A stretch of 64,000 nucleotides of DNA, taken from Streptomyces resistomycificus. Lineage in GTDB: Bacteria > Actinomycetota > Actinomycetes > Streptomycetales > Streptomycetaceae. Each line of letters begins with the position of its first letter. The stretch's first letter is position 1. Position numbers and translations under genes: made by a program. The stretch is taken from NCBI RefSeq assembly GCF_001514265.1, contig NZ_KQ949001.1:1-64000 (forward strand). Reading direction: 5' to 3'. Positions 43,969-52,603 of the stretch are shown one piece after another. Below the pieces are notes generated by a model. The model searched no databases and had not been told where the DNA came from. It saw only the letters and a list, made by a program, of their open reading frames with translations.

Positions 43969-45126
43969 TTACAGACCCATGTCCTTCGCGATGATCGACT
44001 TCATGATCTCGCTGGTGCCGCCGTAGATGCGGTTGACGCGGTTGTCCGCGTACAGGCGGGCGATCGGGTACTCGTTCATGAAGCCGTAGCCGCCGTGCAG
44101 CTGGAGGCAGCGGTCGATCACGCGGTGCGCGACCTCGGTGCAGAACAGCTTGGCGCTGGCGGCCTCGGCGGGGGTCAGCTCGCCGGCGTCGAGGGCCTCG
44201 AGCGCGCGGTCGGCGACGGCCTCGGCGGCGTCCACCTCGGCCTGGCAGGCGGCCAGCTCGAACTTGGTGTTCTGGAAGGAGGCGACGGTCTTGCCGAAGA
44301 CCGTGCGGTCCTGCACGTACTCCTTGGCGAACCGGACCGCGGCCTTGGCCTGGGCGTAGGCGCCGAAGGCGATGCCCCAGCGCTCGGAGGCCAGGTTGTG
44401 GCCGAGGTAGTAGAAGCCCTTGTTCTCCTCGCCGAGGAGGTCCTCGACGGGGACCTTCACGTCGACGAACGCCAGCTCGGCGGTGTCGGACGTCTTCAGG
44501 CCGAGCTTGTCGAGCTTGCGGCCGATGGAGTAGCCCTCGGACTTGGTGTCCACGGCGAACAGGGAGATGCCGTGGCGGCGGTCCTCGGCGGTGGGCGCGG
44601 AGGTGCGGGCGCAGACGATCACGCGGTCGGCGTGGACGCCGCCGGTGATGAAGGTCTTGGAGCCGTTGAGGACGTAGTGCGTGCCGTCCTCGCTGAGCTT
44701 GGCGGTGGTCTTCATGCCCGCGAGGTCGGAGCCGGTGCCCGGCTCGGTCATCGCGAGGGCCCACATCTCCTCGCCGGAGACGAACTTCGGCAGAAAGCGC
44801 TTCTTCTGCTCGTCGGTGGCGAGCATCTTGATGTACGGCAGGCCGAGCAGCACGTGCACGCCGGAGCCGCCGAACTGGACGCCGGCGCGGGCGGTCTCCT
44901 CGTACATCACGGCTTCGAACTTGTACGAGTCGATGCCGGCGCCGCCGTACTCCTCGTCGACGCGGATGCCGAAGACGCCGAGCTCGGCGAGCTTGTAGTA
45001 GAAGTCGCGCGGCGCCTGGCCGGCTGCGAACCACTCGTCGTAGACCGGGACGACCTCGGCCTCGATGAAGGCCCGCAGGGTCTCCCGGAACGCCTCGTGA
45101 TCCTCGTTGAACACCGTACGGCGCAC
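43969..45126 (-). CDS. LCAD-type acyl-CoA dehydrogenase
   Basis: This 385-residue FAD enzyme oxidises acyl-CoA to the enoyl-CoA. The LCAD/isovaleryl layout is shown by IYGGTSEIMKSIIAKDMGL at the C-terminus, which lacks the EGT Glu of short-chain forms, together with an alternative base in NLASERWGIAFG. FAD and substrate blocks MTEPGTGSDLAGMKT and LNGSKTFITGG are present. Start GTG 45126 is preferred: GGAGGTGG lies just before it and VFNEDHEAFRETLRAF is the normal N-terminus. The frame is open to 45219, but the extra residues cross a palindromic operator-like site. It is followed by tesB. Confidence 0.88.
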   Translation of the reverse strand: MRRTVFNEDHEAFRETLRAFIEAEVVPVYDEWFAAGQAPRDFYYKLAELGVFGIRVDEEYGGAGIDSYKFEAVMYEETARAGVQFGGSGVHVLLGLPYIKMLATDEQKKRFLPKFVSGEEMWALAMTEPGTGSDLAGMKTTAKLSEDGTHYVLNGSKTFITGGVHADRVIVCARTSAPTAEDRRHGISLFAVDTKSEGYSIGRKLDKLGLKTSDTAELAFVDVKVPVEDLLGEENKGFYYLGHNLASERWGIAFGAYAQAKAAVRFAKEYVQDRTVFGKTVASFQNTKFELAACQAEVDAAEAVADRALEALDAGELTPAEAASAKLFCTEVAHRVIDRCLQLHGGYGFMNEYPIARLYADNRVNRIYGGTSEIMKSIIAKDMGL

Positions 45127-45156
45127 CGCCGCCACCTCCATGACTCTGGGCATGTC

Positions 45157-45170
45157 TAAGCGCTTGCTCA
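45157..45170. promoter_or_regulatory. Operator-like palindrome before the LCAD gene
   Basis: TAAGCGCTTGCTCA at 45157-45170 has a perfect AAGCGCTT core and near-symmetric flanks. It sits 31-44 bp upstream of the preferred GTG start, in the expected promoter zone. A TetR-family binder is the usual case for such genes, but none lies next to this one except the TetR gene 670 bp away. Confidence 0.5.
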
Positions 45171-45219
45171 TATCACCGTACCGGCGAGTACGAAGCGGCG
45201 TCCAGGTAACGCTCGTCAC

Positions 45220-45825
45220 GTGCGGAGCCGGACGTCGCCGGTGGGCGGCGCGGGGTCCGCCGGCGAGGGTGGCGCGGGGTACGCCGGCGAGGGTGGCACC
45301 GGGCGCTCCGGCCAGGCCGGCACCGGACGTTCCGGCGAGGCCGGCACCGGACGTTCCGGCGAGGCCGGCACCGGACGTCGGGCACCGTCACGGGGCTCCG
45401 CCCCGAACCCCGACCTCGCCCACCCACCACCCGACTCGGCACGACACAAAGGCCCCGCCACGGGGCTCCGCCCCGAACCCCGACCTCGCCCACCCACCAC
45501 CCGACTCGGTGGGACACAAGGCCCCGCCACGGGGCTCCGCCCCAGCCCCCGGCGGGGGTGCTCGGCTCCCTGTGCCCCGCAGCCCCCGCACCCGCCGACG
45601 GCGTTTCGCCCCCACCAGGGCCACCCGCACCCGGCGACGAAAGCTGTACGGGTGGTGCGGGTGGGAACACGGCCCTGCCGGAGACACCCTCGCCGGGCTC
45701 CGTCCCACACCCGCCGACGGCGTTTCGCGCCCGTCAGGACCCCCGCACCCCGCCGACGGCGTTCGCCCCCGCCAGGGCCACCCGCACCCGGCGACGGGAG
45801 GGGTACGGGCGGGCGGGTGGGAGCG
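45220..45825. repeat. Complex tandem repeat region, 700-bp gene-free spacer
   Basis: No credible gene lies in 45127-45840. At 45250-45375 a unit of about 30 bp recurs (TTCCGGCGAGGCCGGCACCGGACG). At about 45390-45545 a unit of roughly 70 bp recurs twice fully and once partly, each with the self-complementary GGGGCTCCGCCCC. At about 45589-45665 and 45709-45825 a longer block beginning ACCCGCCGACGGCGTTTCGC recurs with changes. Open frames here are repeats of Pro/Arg/Gly. It separates two divergent transcription units. Confidence 0.8.
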
Positions 45826-45840
45826 GCAGGCCCGTTCCGC

Positions 45841-46431
45841 TCAGCCCGCGGACGCGAACGCGCCGCGGGCCATCCGGTGCAGCAGCGCCGCCGTCGCCCC
45901 CCGCCCCGGCAGGGACCCGGCCCGCCCGAGGTGCGGCGTCGAGTTCAGGAGCCCGAACACCGAGTGCACGGCGGACCGCGCGGTCGGCTCGGTGAGCTCG
46001 GGGTACAGCTCCCGCACCACCTCCACCCACAGCTCGACGTACTGCCGCTGGAGCTGGCGCACGAGCTTGCGGTCACTGTCGCGCAGGCGGTCCAGCTCGC
46101 GGTCGTGCAGGGTGATCAGGGGCCGGTCGTCGAGGGCGAAGTCGATGTGGCCCTCGATCAGGGAGTCGAGGAGGGCCTCCGCGCCCACCCCGTCCGCCTC
46201 CCGGACCCGCCGCTTCGCCCCCGTGAGGAGCTGCCCGCTGATGCCCACCAGGAGCTCCGCGAGCATCGCGTCCTTGCCGGCGAAGTGCCGGTACAGGCCC
46301 GGCCCGCTGATACCGACGGCGGCGCCTATCTCGTCGACGCCGACCCCGTGGAAGCCGCGTTCGGCGAACAGCCGGGCAGCCTCCTTGAGGATCTGCTCAC
46401 GGCGGGTGGGGGCGTCGGTTCTGGTGGCCAT
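45841..46431 (-). CDS. TetR-family repressor of the acyl-CoA carboxylase operon
   Basis: This 196-residue TetR regulator has the N-terminal helix-turn-helix REQILKEAARLFAERGFHGVGVDEIGAAVGISGPGLYRHFAGKD (about residues 11-54, given in pieces: RREQILKEAA, GVDEIGAAVG, SGPGLYRHFA). The C-terminal ligand domain has ALDDRPLITLHDRELDRL. It diverges from the carboxylase operon with a 96-bp gap that contains two 18-bp palindromes. An acyl-CoA ligand and repression of the liu-type genes are inferred from the arrangement, as for related regulators. Confidence 0.87.
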   Translation of the reverse strand: MATRTDAPTRREQILKEAARLFAERGFHGVGVDEIGAAVGISGPGLYRHFAGKDAMLAELLVGISGQLLTGAKRRVREADGVGAEALLDSLIEGHIDFALDDRPLITLHDRELDRLRDSDRKLVRQLQRQYVELWVEVVRELYPELTEPTARSAVHSVFGLLNSTPHLGRAGSLPGRGATAALLHRMARGAFASAG

Positions 46432-46452
46432 GGAAGCAATTCTAGACAGGAA

Positions 46453-46498
46453 GGTTAGCGGTCGTTAACCTGATGGAAATGGTTAACGCTCATTAACC
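46453..46498. promoter_or_regulatory. Two TetR operators between divergent genes
   Basis: GGTTAGCGGTCGTTAACC (46453-46470) and GGTTAACGCTCATTAACC (46481-46498) are 18-bp palindromes 28 bp apart, sharing GGTTA and TTAACC arms. They fill most of the gap between the TetR gene (start 46431) and the carboxyltransferase gene (start 46528), so binding would control both directions. Confidence 0.82.
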
Positions 46499-46527
46499 GG
46501 TCGATCACTGGGTGAGGGGACCGCAGG

Positions 46528-48144
46528 ATGCAGGAGGCAGCGGAGCTGACGAGCGCGGCAGACCCCGCGTCGGAAGCCTGGCAGGCCAACGAGAAGGCCC
46601 ACCGCGCACTGGTCGAGGAGCTGCGCGGCAAGCTCGCCGTCGCCCGCCTCGGCGGTGGCGAGAAGGCGCGGGCCCGGCACACCGCGCGCGGCAAGCTGCT
46701 GCCCCGGGACCGGGTCGACGCCCTCCTCGATCCCGGCTCGCCCTTCCTGGAGCTGGCCCCCCTGGCGGCCGAGGGGATGTACGACGGGCAGGCCCCGGCC
46801 GCCGGCGTCATCGCCGGGATCGGCCGGGTCAGCGGGCGCGAGTGCGTGATCGTCGCCAACGACGCCACCGTCAAGGGCGGGACGTACTACCCGATGACGG
46901 TGAAGAAGCACCTGCGCGCACAGGAGGTGGCGCTCGAGAACCGCCTGCCCTGTCTCTACCTCGTGGACTCCGGCGGCGCCTTCCTGCCCATGCAGGACGA
47001 GGTCTTCCCCGACCGCGAGCACTTCGGGCGGATCTTCTACAACCAGGCCCGGATGTCGGGGGCGGGCATCCCGCAGATCGCCGCGGTGCTCGGCTCGTGC
47101 ACCGCGGGCGGGGCGTACGTCCCGGCGATGAGCGACGAGGCCGTGATCGTGCGCAACCAGGGCACGATCTTCCTCGGCGGACCCCCGCTCGTGAAGGCAG
47201 CCACCGGCGAGGTCGTCACCGCCGAGGAGCTCGGCGGCGGGGAGGTCCACGCGCGCGTGTCGGGCGTCACCGACCACCTCGCGGAGGACGACGCGCACGC
47301 GCTGCGCATCGTGCGCACCATCGCCGCCACGCTCCCGCGCCGCGCGCCGCTGCCCTGGGAGGTCACCGAGACGGTCGAGCCGAAGGTCGACCCGTACGGG
47401 CTGTACGGCGCGGTGCCGGCCGACTCCCGCACTCCCTACGACGTGCGCGAGGTCATCGCGCGCGTGGTCGACGGCTCCCGTTTCGCCGAGTTCAAGGCCG
47501 AGTTCGGGCAGACCCTCGTCACCGGCTTCGCCCGCGTGCACGGACACCCGGTCGGGATCCTCGCCAACAACGGCATCCTGTTCTCCGAGTCCGCCCAGAA
47601 GGGCGCCCACTTCATCGAGCTGTGCGACCAGCGCGGCATCCCGCTGCTCTTCCTCCAGAACATCTCCGGCTTCATGGTCGGCAAGGACTACGAGGCCGGC
47701 GGCATCGCCAAGCACGGCGCCAAGATGGTGACCGCGGTGGCGTGCACCCGCGTGCCCAAGCTGACCGTCGTCGTCGGCGGGTCGTACGGCGCCGGGAACT
47801 ACTCCATGTGCGGCCGGGCCTACTCCCCCCGCTTCCTGTGGATGTGGCCCAACGCCAAGATCTCCGTCATGGGCGGCGAACAGGCCGCGTCCGTGCTGGC
47901 CACGGTGAAGAGGGACCAGCTCGAGGCGCGCGGCGAGGAGTGGTCCGCCCAGGACGAGGACTCCTTCAAGGACCCGATCCGCGCGCAGTACGAGCGCCAG
48001 GGAAACGCGTACTACGCCACCGCCCGCCTGTGGGACGACGGGGTCATCGACCCGCTCGACACCCGGCAGGTGCTGGGCCTGGCACTGACCGCTTGTGCGA
48101 ACGCCCCGCTGGGTGACCCCCAGTTCGGCGTCTTCCGGATGTGA
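46528..48144 (+). CDS. Acyl-CoA (methylcrotonyl-CoA type) carboxylase, carboxyltransferase subunit
   Basis: This 538-residue carboxyltransferase subunit transfers CO2 from carboxybiotin to an acyl-CoA. It has the two crotonase-like halves with GGKGTYYP-like [64 protein letters not shown] and [20 protein letters not shown]. The last blocks are characteristic of methylcrotonyl-CoA carboxylase beta (LiuB type) rather than acetyl- or propionyl-CoA forms. It is first of a four-gene operon with the biotin subunit, HMG-CoA lyase and an acyl-CoA dehydrogenase, fitting leucine catabolism. Confidence 0.9.
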   Translation: MQEAAELTSAADPASEAWQANEKAHRALVEELRGKLAVARLGGGEKARARHTARGKLLPRDRVDALLDPGSPFLELAPLAAEGMYDGQAPAAGVIAGIGRVSGRECVIVANDATVKGGTYYPMTVKKHLRAQEVALENRLPCLYLVDSGGAFLPMQDEVFPDREHFGRIFYNQARMSGAGIPQIAAVLGSCTAGGAYVPAMSDEAVIVRNQGTIFLGGPPLVKAATGEVVTAEELGGGEVHARVSGVTDHLAEDDAHALRIVRTIAATLPRRAPLPWEVTETVEPKVDPYGLYGAVPADSRTPYDVREVIARVVDGSRFAEFKAEFGQTLVTGFARVHGHPVGILANNGILFSESAQKGAHFIELCDQRGIPLLFLQNISGFMVGKDYEAGGIAKHGAKMVTAVACTRVPKLTVVVGGSYGAGNYSMCGRAYSPRFLWMWPNAKISVMGGEQAASVLATVKRDQLEARGEEWSAQDEDSFKDPIRAQYERQGNAYYATARLWDDGVIDPLDTRQVLGLALTACANAPLGDPQFGVFRM

Positions 48145-48158
48145 GGGGCACCCAGACG

Positions 48159-50090
48159 ATGTTCGACACAGTCCTCGTGGCCAACCGGGGCGAGATCGCC
48201 GTCCGCGTCATCCGCACGCTGCGGGCGCTGGGCGTGCGCTCGGTGGCCGTGTTCTCCGACGCCGACGCCGACGCGCGGCACGTCCGGGAGGCCGACACGG
48301 CCGTACGGATCGGTCCGGCGCCGGCCGCCGAGAGCTATCTGTCCGTCGAGCGGCTGCTGGCGGCGGCCGCCCGAACCGGCGCCCAGGCCGTCCACCCCGG
48401 GTACGGCTTCCTCGCGGAGAACGCCGGCTTCGCGCGCGCGTGCGCCGACGCCGGGCTCGTCTTCATCGGGCCGCCGGCCGAGGCGATCGCGCTGATGGGC
48501 GACAAGATCCGCGCCAAGGAGACGGTGCGGGCGGCGGGCGTGCCGGTGGTGCCGGGTTCGAGCGGCAGCGGGCTGACGGACGCCCAGCTCGCCGACGCGG
48601 CCCGGGAGATCGGTGTGCCGGTGCTGCTGAAGCCGAGCGCCGGCGGGGGCGGCAAGGGCATGCGGCTGGTGCGGGACGCGGCCGTGCTGGCCGACGAGAT
48701 CGCCGCCGCGCGCCGCGAGGCCCGCGCCTCCTTCGGTGACGACACGCTGCTCGTCGAGCGGTGGATCGACCGGCCCCGGCACATCGAGATCCAGGTCCTG
48801 GCGGACGGCCACGGGCAGGTGGTCCACCTGGGCGAGCGCGAGTGCTCCCTCCAGCGCCGCCACCAGAAGATCATCGAGGAGGCGCCCAGTGTGCTCCTCG
48901 ACGAACAGACCCGGGCGGCGATGGGTGAGGCGGCGGTCCAGGCGGCGCGTTCCTGCGGGTACGCGGGGGCGGGCACGGTGGAGTTCATCGTCCCCGGCCA
49001 CGATCCGTCGTCGTACTTCTTCATGGAGATGAACACCCGTCTCCAGGTGGAGCACCCGGTCACCGAACTGGTCACCGGCGTCGACCTGGTGGAGTGGCAG
49101 CTGCGGGTGGCGGCGGGCGAGCCGCTGGGCTTCGGGCAGGCGGACGTCGAGCTCACCGGGCACGCCGTCGAGGCCCGGGTCTGCGCCGAGGACCCGGCGC
49201 GCGGGTTCCTGCCCTCCGGCGGCACCGTGCTGAGGCTGCGGGAGCCGCAGGGCGAGGGGGTGCGCACCGACTCCGGACTGAGCGAGGGCACCGAGGTCGG
49301 CAGCCTGTACGACCCGATGCTGTCCAAGGTGATCGCCTACGGCCCGGACCGCGCCACCGCGCTGCGAAAGCTCCGCGCGGCCCTCGCGGAGACGGTCACC
49401 CTGGGCGTGCAGACCAACGCCGGATTCCTGCGGCGGCTGCTCGCGCATCCGGCGGTCGTGGCGGGCGAGCTGGACACCGGGCTGGTCGAGCGGGAGGCGG
49501 AGGGGCTGGTCCCCACGGACGTACCGGACGAGGTGTACGAGGCGGCGGCGGCCGTGCGGCTGGAGGGTCTCAGGCCTCGTGCCGAGGGCTGGGTGGACCC
49601 CTTCTCGGTGCCGAACGGCTGGCGTCTCGGGGGCACTTCGCGGCCGGTGGGCTTCCCCCTGCGGATCCAGGATCCCGTCGAGTGGGTGCCGCAGGGCACC
49701 CACACCGTCACCGACGACCGGGTCGCCGTCACCCTCGACGGTGTCCGGCACACCTTCCACCGCGCCGGCGACTGGCTCGGCCGTGACGGCGACGCCTGGC
49801 ACGTGCGCGACCACGACCCGGTCGCCGCCTCGCTCACCGGGTCCGGGCACGCCGGTGCCGACTCCCTGACCGCACCCATGCCGGGCACGGTCACCGTCGT
49901 GAAGGTCGCCGTCGGCGACGAGGTCGCCGCCGGGCAGAGCCTGCTGGTCGTCGAGGCGATGAAGATGGAGCACGTCATCTCCGCCCCGCACGCCGGCACG
50001 GTCGCCGAGCTGGACGTGGCACCGGGGTCGACGGTCGCCATGGACCAGGTCCTCGCGGTCGTCGAACCCCACGAGGAGGCGCAGCCATGA
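48159..50090 (+). CDS. Acyl-CoA carboxylase biotin carboxylase/BCCP subunit
   Basis: This 643-residue alpha subunit carries biotin carboxylase and the biotin carrier on one chain. The N-terminus [22 protein letters not shown] is typical; the ATP-grasp part has [14 protein letters not shown] and the [13 protein letters not shown] and [15 protein letters not shown] blocks; the C-terminus has the biotinylation site [14 protein letters not shown] 48159 with AGGGG upstream is preferred; the in-frame GTG 48141 overlaps the previous stop. Together with the carboxyltransferase it forms a methylcrotonyl-CoA-type carboxylase. The stop overlaps the HMG-CoA lyase start (ATGA). Confidence 0.92.
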   Translation: MFDTVLVANRGEIAVRVIRTLRALGVRSVAVFSDADADARHVREADTAVRIGPAPAAESYLSVERLLAAAARTGAQAVHPGYGFLAENAGFARACADAGLVFIGPPAEAIALMGDKIRAKETVRAAGVPVVPGSSGSGLTDAQLADAAREIGVPVLLKPSAGGGGKGMRLVRDAAVLADEIAAARREARASFGDDTLLVERWIDRPRHIEIQVLADGHGQVVHLGERECSLQRRHQKIIEEAPSVLLDEQTRAAMGEAAVQAARSCGYAGAGTVEFIVPGHDPSSYFFMEMNTRLQVEHPVTELVTGVDLVEWQLRVAAGEPLGFGQADVELTGHAVEARVCAEDPARGFLPSGGTVLRLREPQGEGVRTDSGLSEGTEVGSLYDPMLSKVIAYGPDRATALRKLRAALAETVTLGVQTNAGFLRRLLAHPAVVAGELDTGLVEREAEGLVPTDVPDEVYEAAAAVRLEGLRPRAEGWVDPFSVPNGWRLGGTSRPVGFPLRIQDPVEWVPQGTHTVTDDRVAVTLDGVRHTFHRAGDWLGRDGDAWHVRDHDPVAASLTGSGHAGADSLTAPMPGTVTVVKVAVGDEVAAGQSLLVVEAMKMEHVISAPHAGTVAELDVAPGSTVAMDQVLAVVEPHEEAQP

Positions 50091-51049
50091 CCGCGTCCGC
50101 ACTGCCCATGGTCGTCCCGCTCCCCGGCCTGCCCGACCGCGTCCGGATCCACGAGGTCGGCGCGCGCGACGGACTGCAGAACGAGAAGGGCACCGTCCCG
50201 ACGGAGGTCAAGGCGGAGTTCGTGCGCCGGCTTGCCGGCGCGGGTCTGACGACCATCGAGGCCACCAGCTTCGTCCACCCGAAGTGGGTGCCCCAACTGG
50301 CCGACGCCGAGCAGCTGTTCCCGCTCGTCGGCGATCTTCCCGTGGCGCTGCCGGTGCTCGTGCCGAACGAGCGCGGGCTGGACCGGGCGCTCGCGCTCGG
50401 CGCCCGCCGCGTCGCCGTCTTCGCCAGCGCCACCGAGTCCTTCGCCAGGGCCAACCTCAACCGCACGGTCGACGAGGCGCTGGCGATGTTGGAGCCGGTG
50501 GTGGCGAGGGCGAAGGCGGCGGACGTCCATGTGCGCGGTTACCTGTCGATGTGCTTCGGCGACCCGTGGGAGGGCGCGGTCCCGGTCCCCCAGGTCGTGA
50601 GGGTCTGCCGGGCCCTGATCGACATGGGCTGCGACGAGTTGAGCCTGGGCGACACGATCGGGGTGGCGACGCCGGGCCATGTCCTCGCGCTGCTCACCGC
50701 GCTCACCGCGGAGCGGGTGCCCACCGACGTGCTGGGCGTGCACTTCCACGACACGTACGGCCAGGCCCTCGCCAACACCCTCGCGGCGCTCCAGTACGGC
50801 GTGAGCACCGTCGACGCCTCGGCGGGCGGCCTCGGCGGCTGCCCGTACGCGAAGTCCGCGACCGGCAACCTCGCCACCGAAGACCTCGTGTGGATGCTGC
50901 GGGGGCTCGGCATCGACACCGGCGTAGACCTCGGCCGCCTCGTCGCCACCAGCGCGTGGATGGCCGGCCACCTGGGCCGACCCAGCCCGTCCCGCACCGT
51001 CCGTGCCCTGTCCCACGAGGACGCGCCGGCCGACCCCAAGGAGCAGTGA
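50087..51049 (+). CDS. Hydroxymethylglutaryl-CoA lyase
   Basis: This 320-residue enzyme splits HMG-CoA to acetyl-CoA and acetoacetate, the last step of leucine breakdown. It has the N-terminal [17 protein letters not shown] with catalytic Arg and metal Asp, [12 protein letters not shown] with metal His ligands, and the loop [15 protein letters not shown] with the active-site Cys. ATG 50087 overlaps the carboxylase stop by 4 bp and its stop overlaps the next ATG (TGATG), so the whole operon is coupled. Confidence 0.92.
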   Translation: MTASALPMVVPLPGLPDRVRIHEVGARDGLQNEKGTVPTEVKAEFVRRLAGAGLTTIEATSFVHPKWVPQLADAEQLFPLVGDLPVALPVLVPNERGLDRALALGARRVAVFASATESFARANLNRTVDEALAMLEPVVARAKAADVHVRGYLSMCFGDPWEGAVPVPQVVRVCRALIDMGCDELSLGDTIGVATPGHVLALLTALTAERVPTDVLGVHFHDTYGQALANTLAALQYGVSTVDASAGGLGGCPYAKSATGNLATEDLVWMLRGLGIDTGVDLGRLVATSAWMAGHLGRPSPSRTVRALSHEDAPADPKEQ

Positions 51050-52209
51050 TGGACCACCGTCTCTCCCCAGAGCTGGAGGAACTCCGCCGTACGGTCGAGG
51101 AGTTCGCCCACGACGTCGTCGCCCCCAAGATCGGCGACTTCTACGAGCGGCACGAGTTCCCGTACGAGATCGTCCGCGAGATGGGCCGGATGGGCCTGTT
51201 CGGGCTGCCGTTCCCGGAGGAGTACGGCGGTATGGGCGGCGACTATCTCGCCCTGGGCATCGCGTTGGAGGAGCTCGCACGCGTCGACTCGTCGGTGGCG
51301 ATCACCCTGGAGGCGGGAGTCTCGCTGGGCGCGATGCCCCTCCATCTGTTCGGCACGGAGGCGCAGAAGCGGGAGTGGCTGCCCCGGCTGTGTTCCGGCG
51401 AGATCCTGGGCGCGTTCGGCCTCACGGAGCCGGACGGCGGCTCGGACGCGGGGGCCACGCGCACCACGGCGCGGCTCGACCCGGAGACGGACGAGTGGGT
51501 GATCAACGGCACCAAGTGCTTCATCACCAACTCCGGCACCGACGTCACGGGCCTGGTCACGGTCACGGCGGTGACGGGGCGCAAGCCGGACGGCAAACCG
51601 CTGATCTCGGCGATCATCGTCCCGTCGGGCACGCCCGGCTTCACGGTCGCGGCGCCGTACTCGAAGGTCGGCTGGAACGCCTCGGACACCCGCGAGTTGG
51701 CCTTCTCCGACGTCCGGGTCCCGGCGGCGAACCTGCTGGGCGAGGAGGGCCGGGGCTACGCCCAGTTCCTGCGCATCCTCGACGAGGGCCGGATCGCCAT
51801 CGCCGCGCTGGCGACGGGCCTCGCGCAGGGCTGTGTCGACGAGTCGGTGAAGTACGCGAAGGAACGCCACGCCTTCGGCCGGCCCATCGGCGCCAACCAG
51901 GCCATCCAGTTCAAGGTCGCCGACATGGAGATGAAGGCGCACACCGCCCGCCTGGCCTGGCGTGACGCGGCGTCCCGGCTGGTGTCGGGCGACCCCTTCA
52001 AGAAGGAGGCGGCCCTGGCGAAGCTGTACTCCTCGACGATCGCGGTGGACAACGCCCGCGACGCCACCCAGATCCACGGCGGCTACGGCTTCATGAACGA
52101 GTATCCGGTGGCCCGGATGTGGCGCGACTCCAAGATCCTGGAGATCGGCGAGGGCACGAGCGAGGTCCAGCGCATGCTGATCGCCAGGGAGTTGGGCCTG
52201 ACCGGCTGA
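51049..52209 (+). CDS. acdH: Acyl-CoA dehydrogenase (AcdH type)
   Basis: This 386-residue flavoprotein of the short/branched-chain acyl-CoA dehydrogenase family ends the operon. It has FGLTEPDGGSDAGATRT and INGTKCFITNSG near FAD, KERHAFGRPIGANQAIQFK, and the C-terminal IGEGTSEVQRMLIAR with Glu at the short-chain catalytic position. In S. coelicolor the matching gene was called acdH and linked to branched-chain amino-acid breakdown (from memory). ATG 51049 lies within the HMG-CoA lyase stop. The longer frame back to 50284 overlaps that gene and is not coding. In a liu operon it would oxidise isovaleryl-CoA. Confidence 0.88.
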   Translation: MDHRLSPELEELRRTVEEFAHDVVAPKIGDFYERHEFPYEIVREMGRMGLFGLPFPEEYGGMGGDYLALGIALEELARVDSSVAITLEAGVSLGAMPLHLFGTEAQKREWLPRLCSGEILGAFGLTEPDGGSDAGATRTTARLDPETDEWVINGTKCFITNSGTDVTGLVTVTAVTGRKPDGKPLISAIIVPSGTPGFTVAAPYSKVGWNASDTRELAFSDVRVPAANLLGEEGRGYAQFLRILDEGRIAIAALATGLAQGCVDESVKYAKERHAFGRPIGANQAIQFKVADMEMKAHTARLAWRDAASRLVSGDPFKKEAALAKLYSSTIAVDNARDATQIHGGYGFMNEYPVARMWRDSKILEIGEGTSEVQRMLIARELGLTG

Positions 52210-52436
52210 CCCGCGGCCGCGAGGGCGTCACGCGCCGAGCACTCCCGCCGGCACCCCTGGCCGGCACCGGTGACGCCCACGCCCCGTGACGCCCCTCAGG
52301 CAGCGCCCGGAGCGGCCTGCCGTCGTCGGCGGGTTCGCGGCCGGTGCGTCCGAGGACGGCGGGCTGAAGGGCCGCGCTCTGTCGGGGAGTTCACCGGCGC
52401 CGTACTCCAGGCGCCGTTCCGCCCGCGTCGGTGTCT

Positions 52437-52450
52437 GTGATTCGGATCAC
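52437..52450. promoter_or_regulatory. Crp-like palindrome
   Basis: GTGATTCGGATCAC at 52437-52450 is a perfect 14-bp palindrome; with one more 5' base it begins TGTGA-N6-TCAC, near the Crp consensus TGTGA-N6-TCACA. It lies 68 bp upstream of the iron box in the 394-bp gap between acdH and desE. The rest of 52210-52436 shows nothing recognisable. Confidence 0.45.
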
Positions 52451-52517
52451 CGCACCCGCGGGCATCGCCCGTTCACGGCTGGGGCACAGGTACCAGGGCA
52501 CCCCTGGACAAGACAGA

Positions 52518-52536
52518 AGGTTAGGCTAACCTAAGC
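52518..52536. promoter_or_regulatory. Iron box (DmdR/IdeR type) before desE
   Basis: GAAGGTTAGGCTAACCTAA at 52518-52536 matches the 19-bp actinobacterial iron box TTAGGTTAGGCTAACCTAA at 17 positions. Its 3' end is 67 bp upstream of the desE start. Fe-loaded DmdR1/IdeR binding would shut off the gene when iron is sufficient. Confidence 0.88.
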
Positions 52537-52603
52537 CTGATTCCAGCCACCCGCAGGCGCGGACCCCCCAGTGGCCCCGTACGCACGAAAGCAGACCCAT
52601 CCC

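Noticed and set aside
9629-45170. Shared AGCAAGCGCTT word at 9629 and at 45157-45170 (minus strand) as one regulon
   Set aside because: The first fits a LacI operator and the second has TetR-type flanks; the common core AAGCGCTT is short and the genes are unrelated.
45390-45545. 70-bp repeats considered as CRISPR or attachment sites
   Set aside because: The units abut without variable spacers and no integrase or cas gene is present; they look like tandem duplication of hairpin-bearing spacer DNA.
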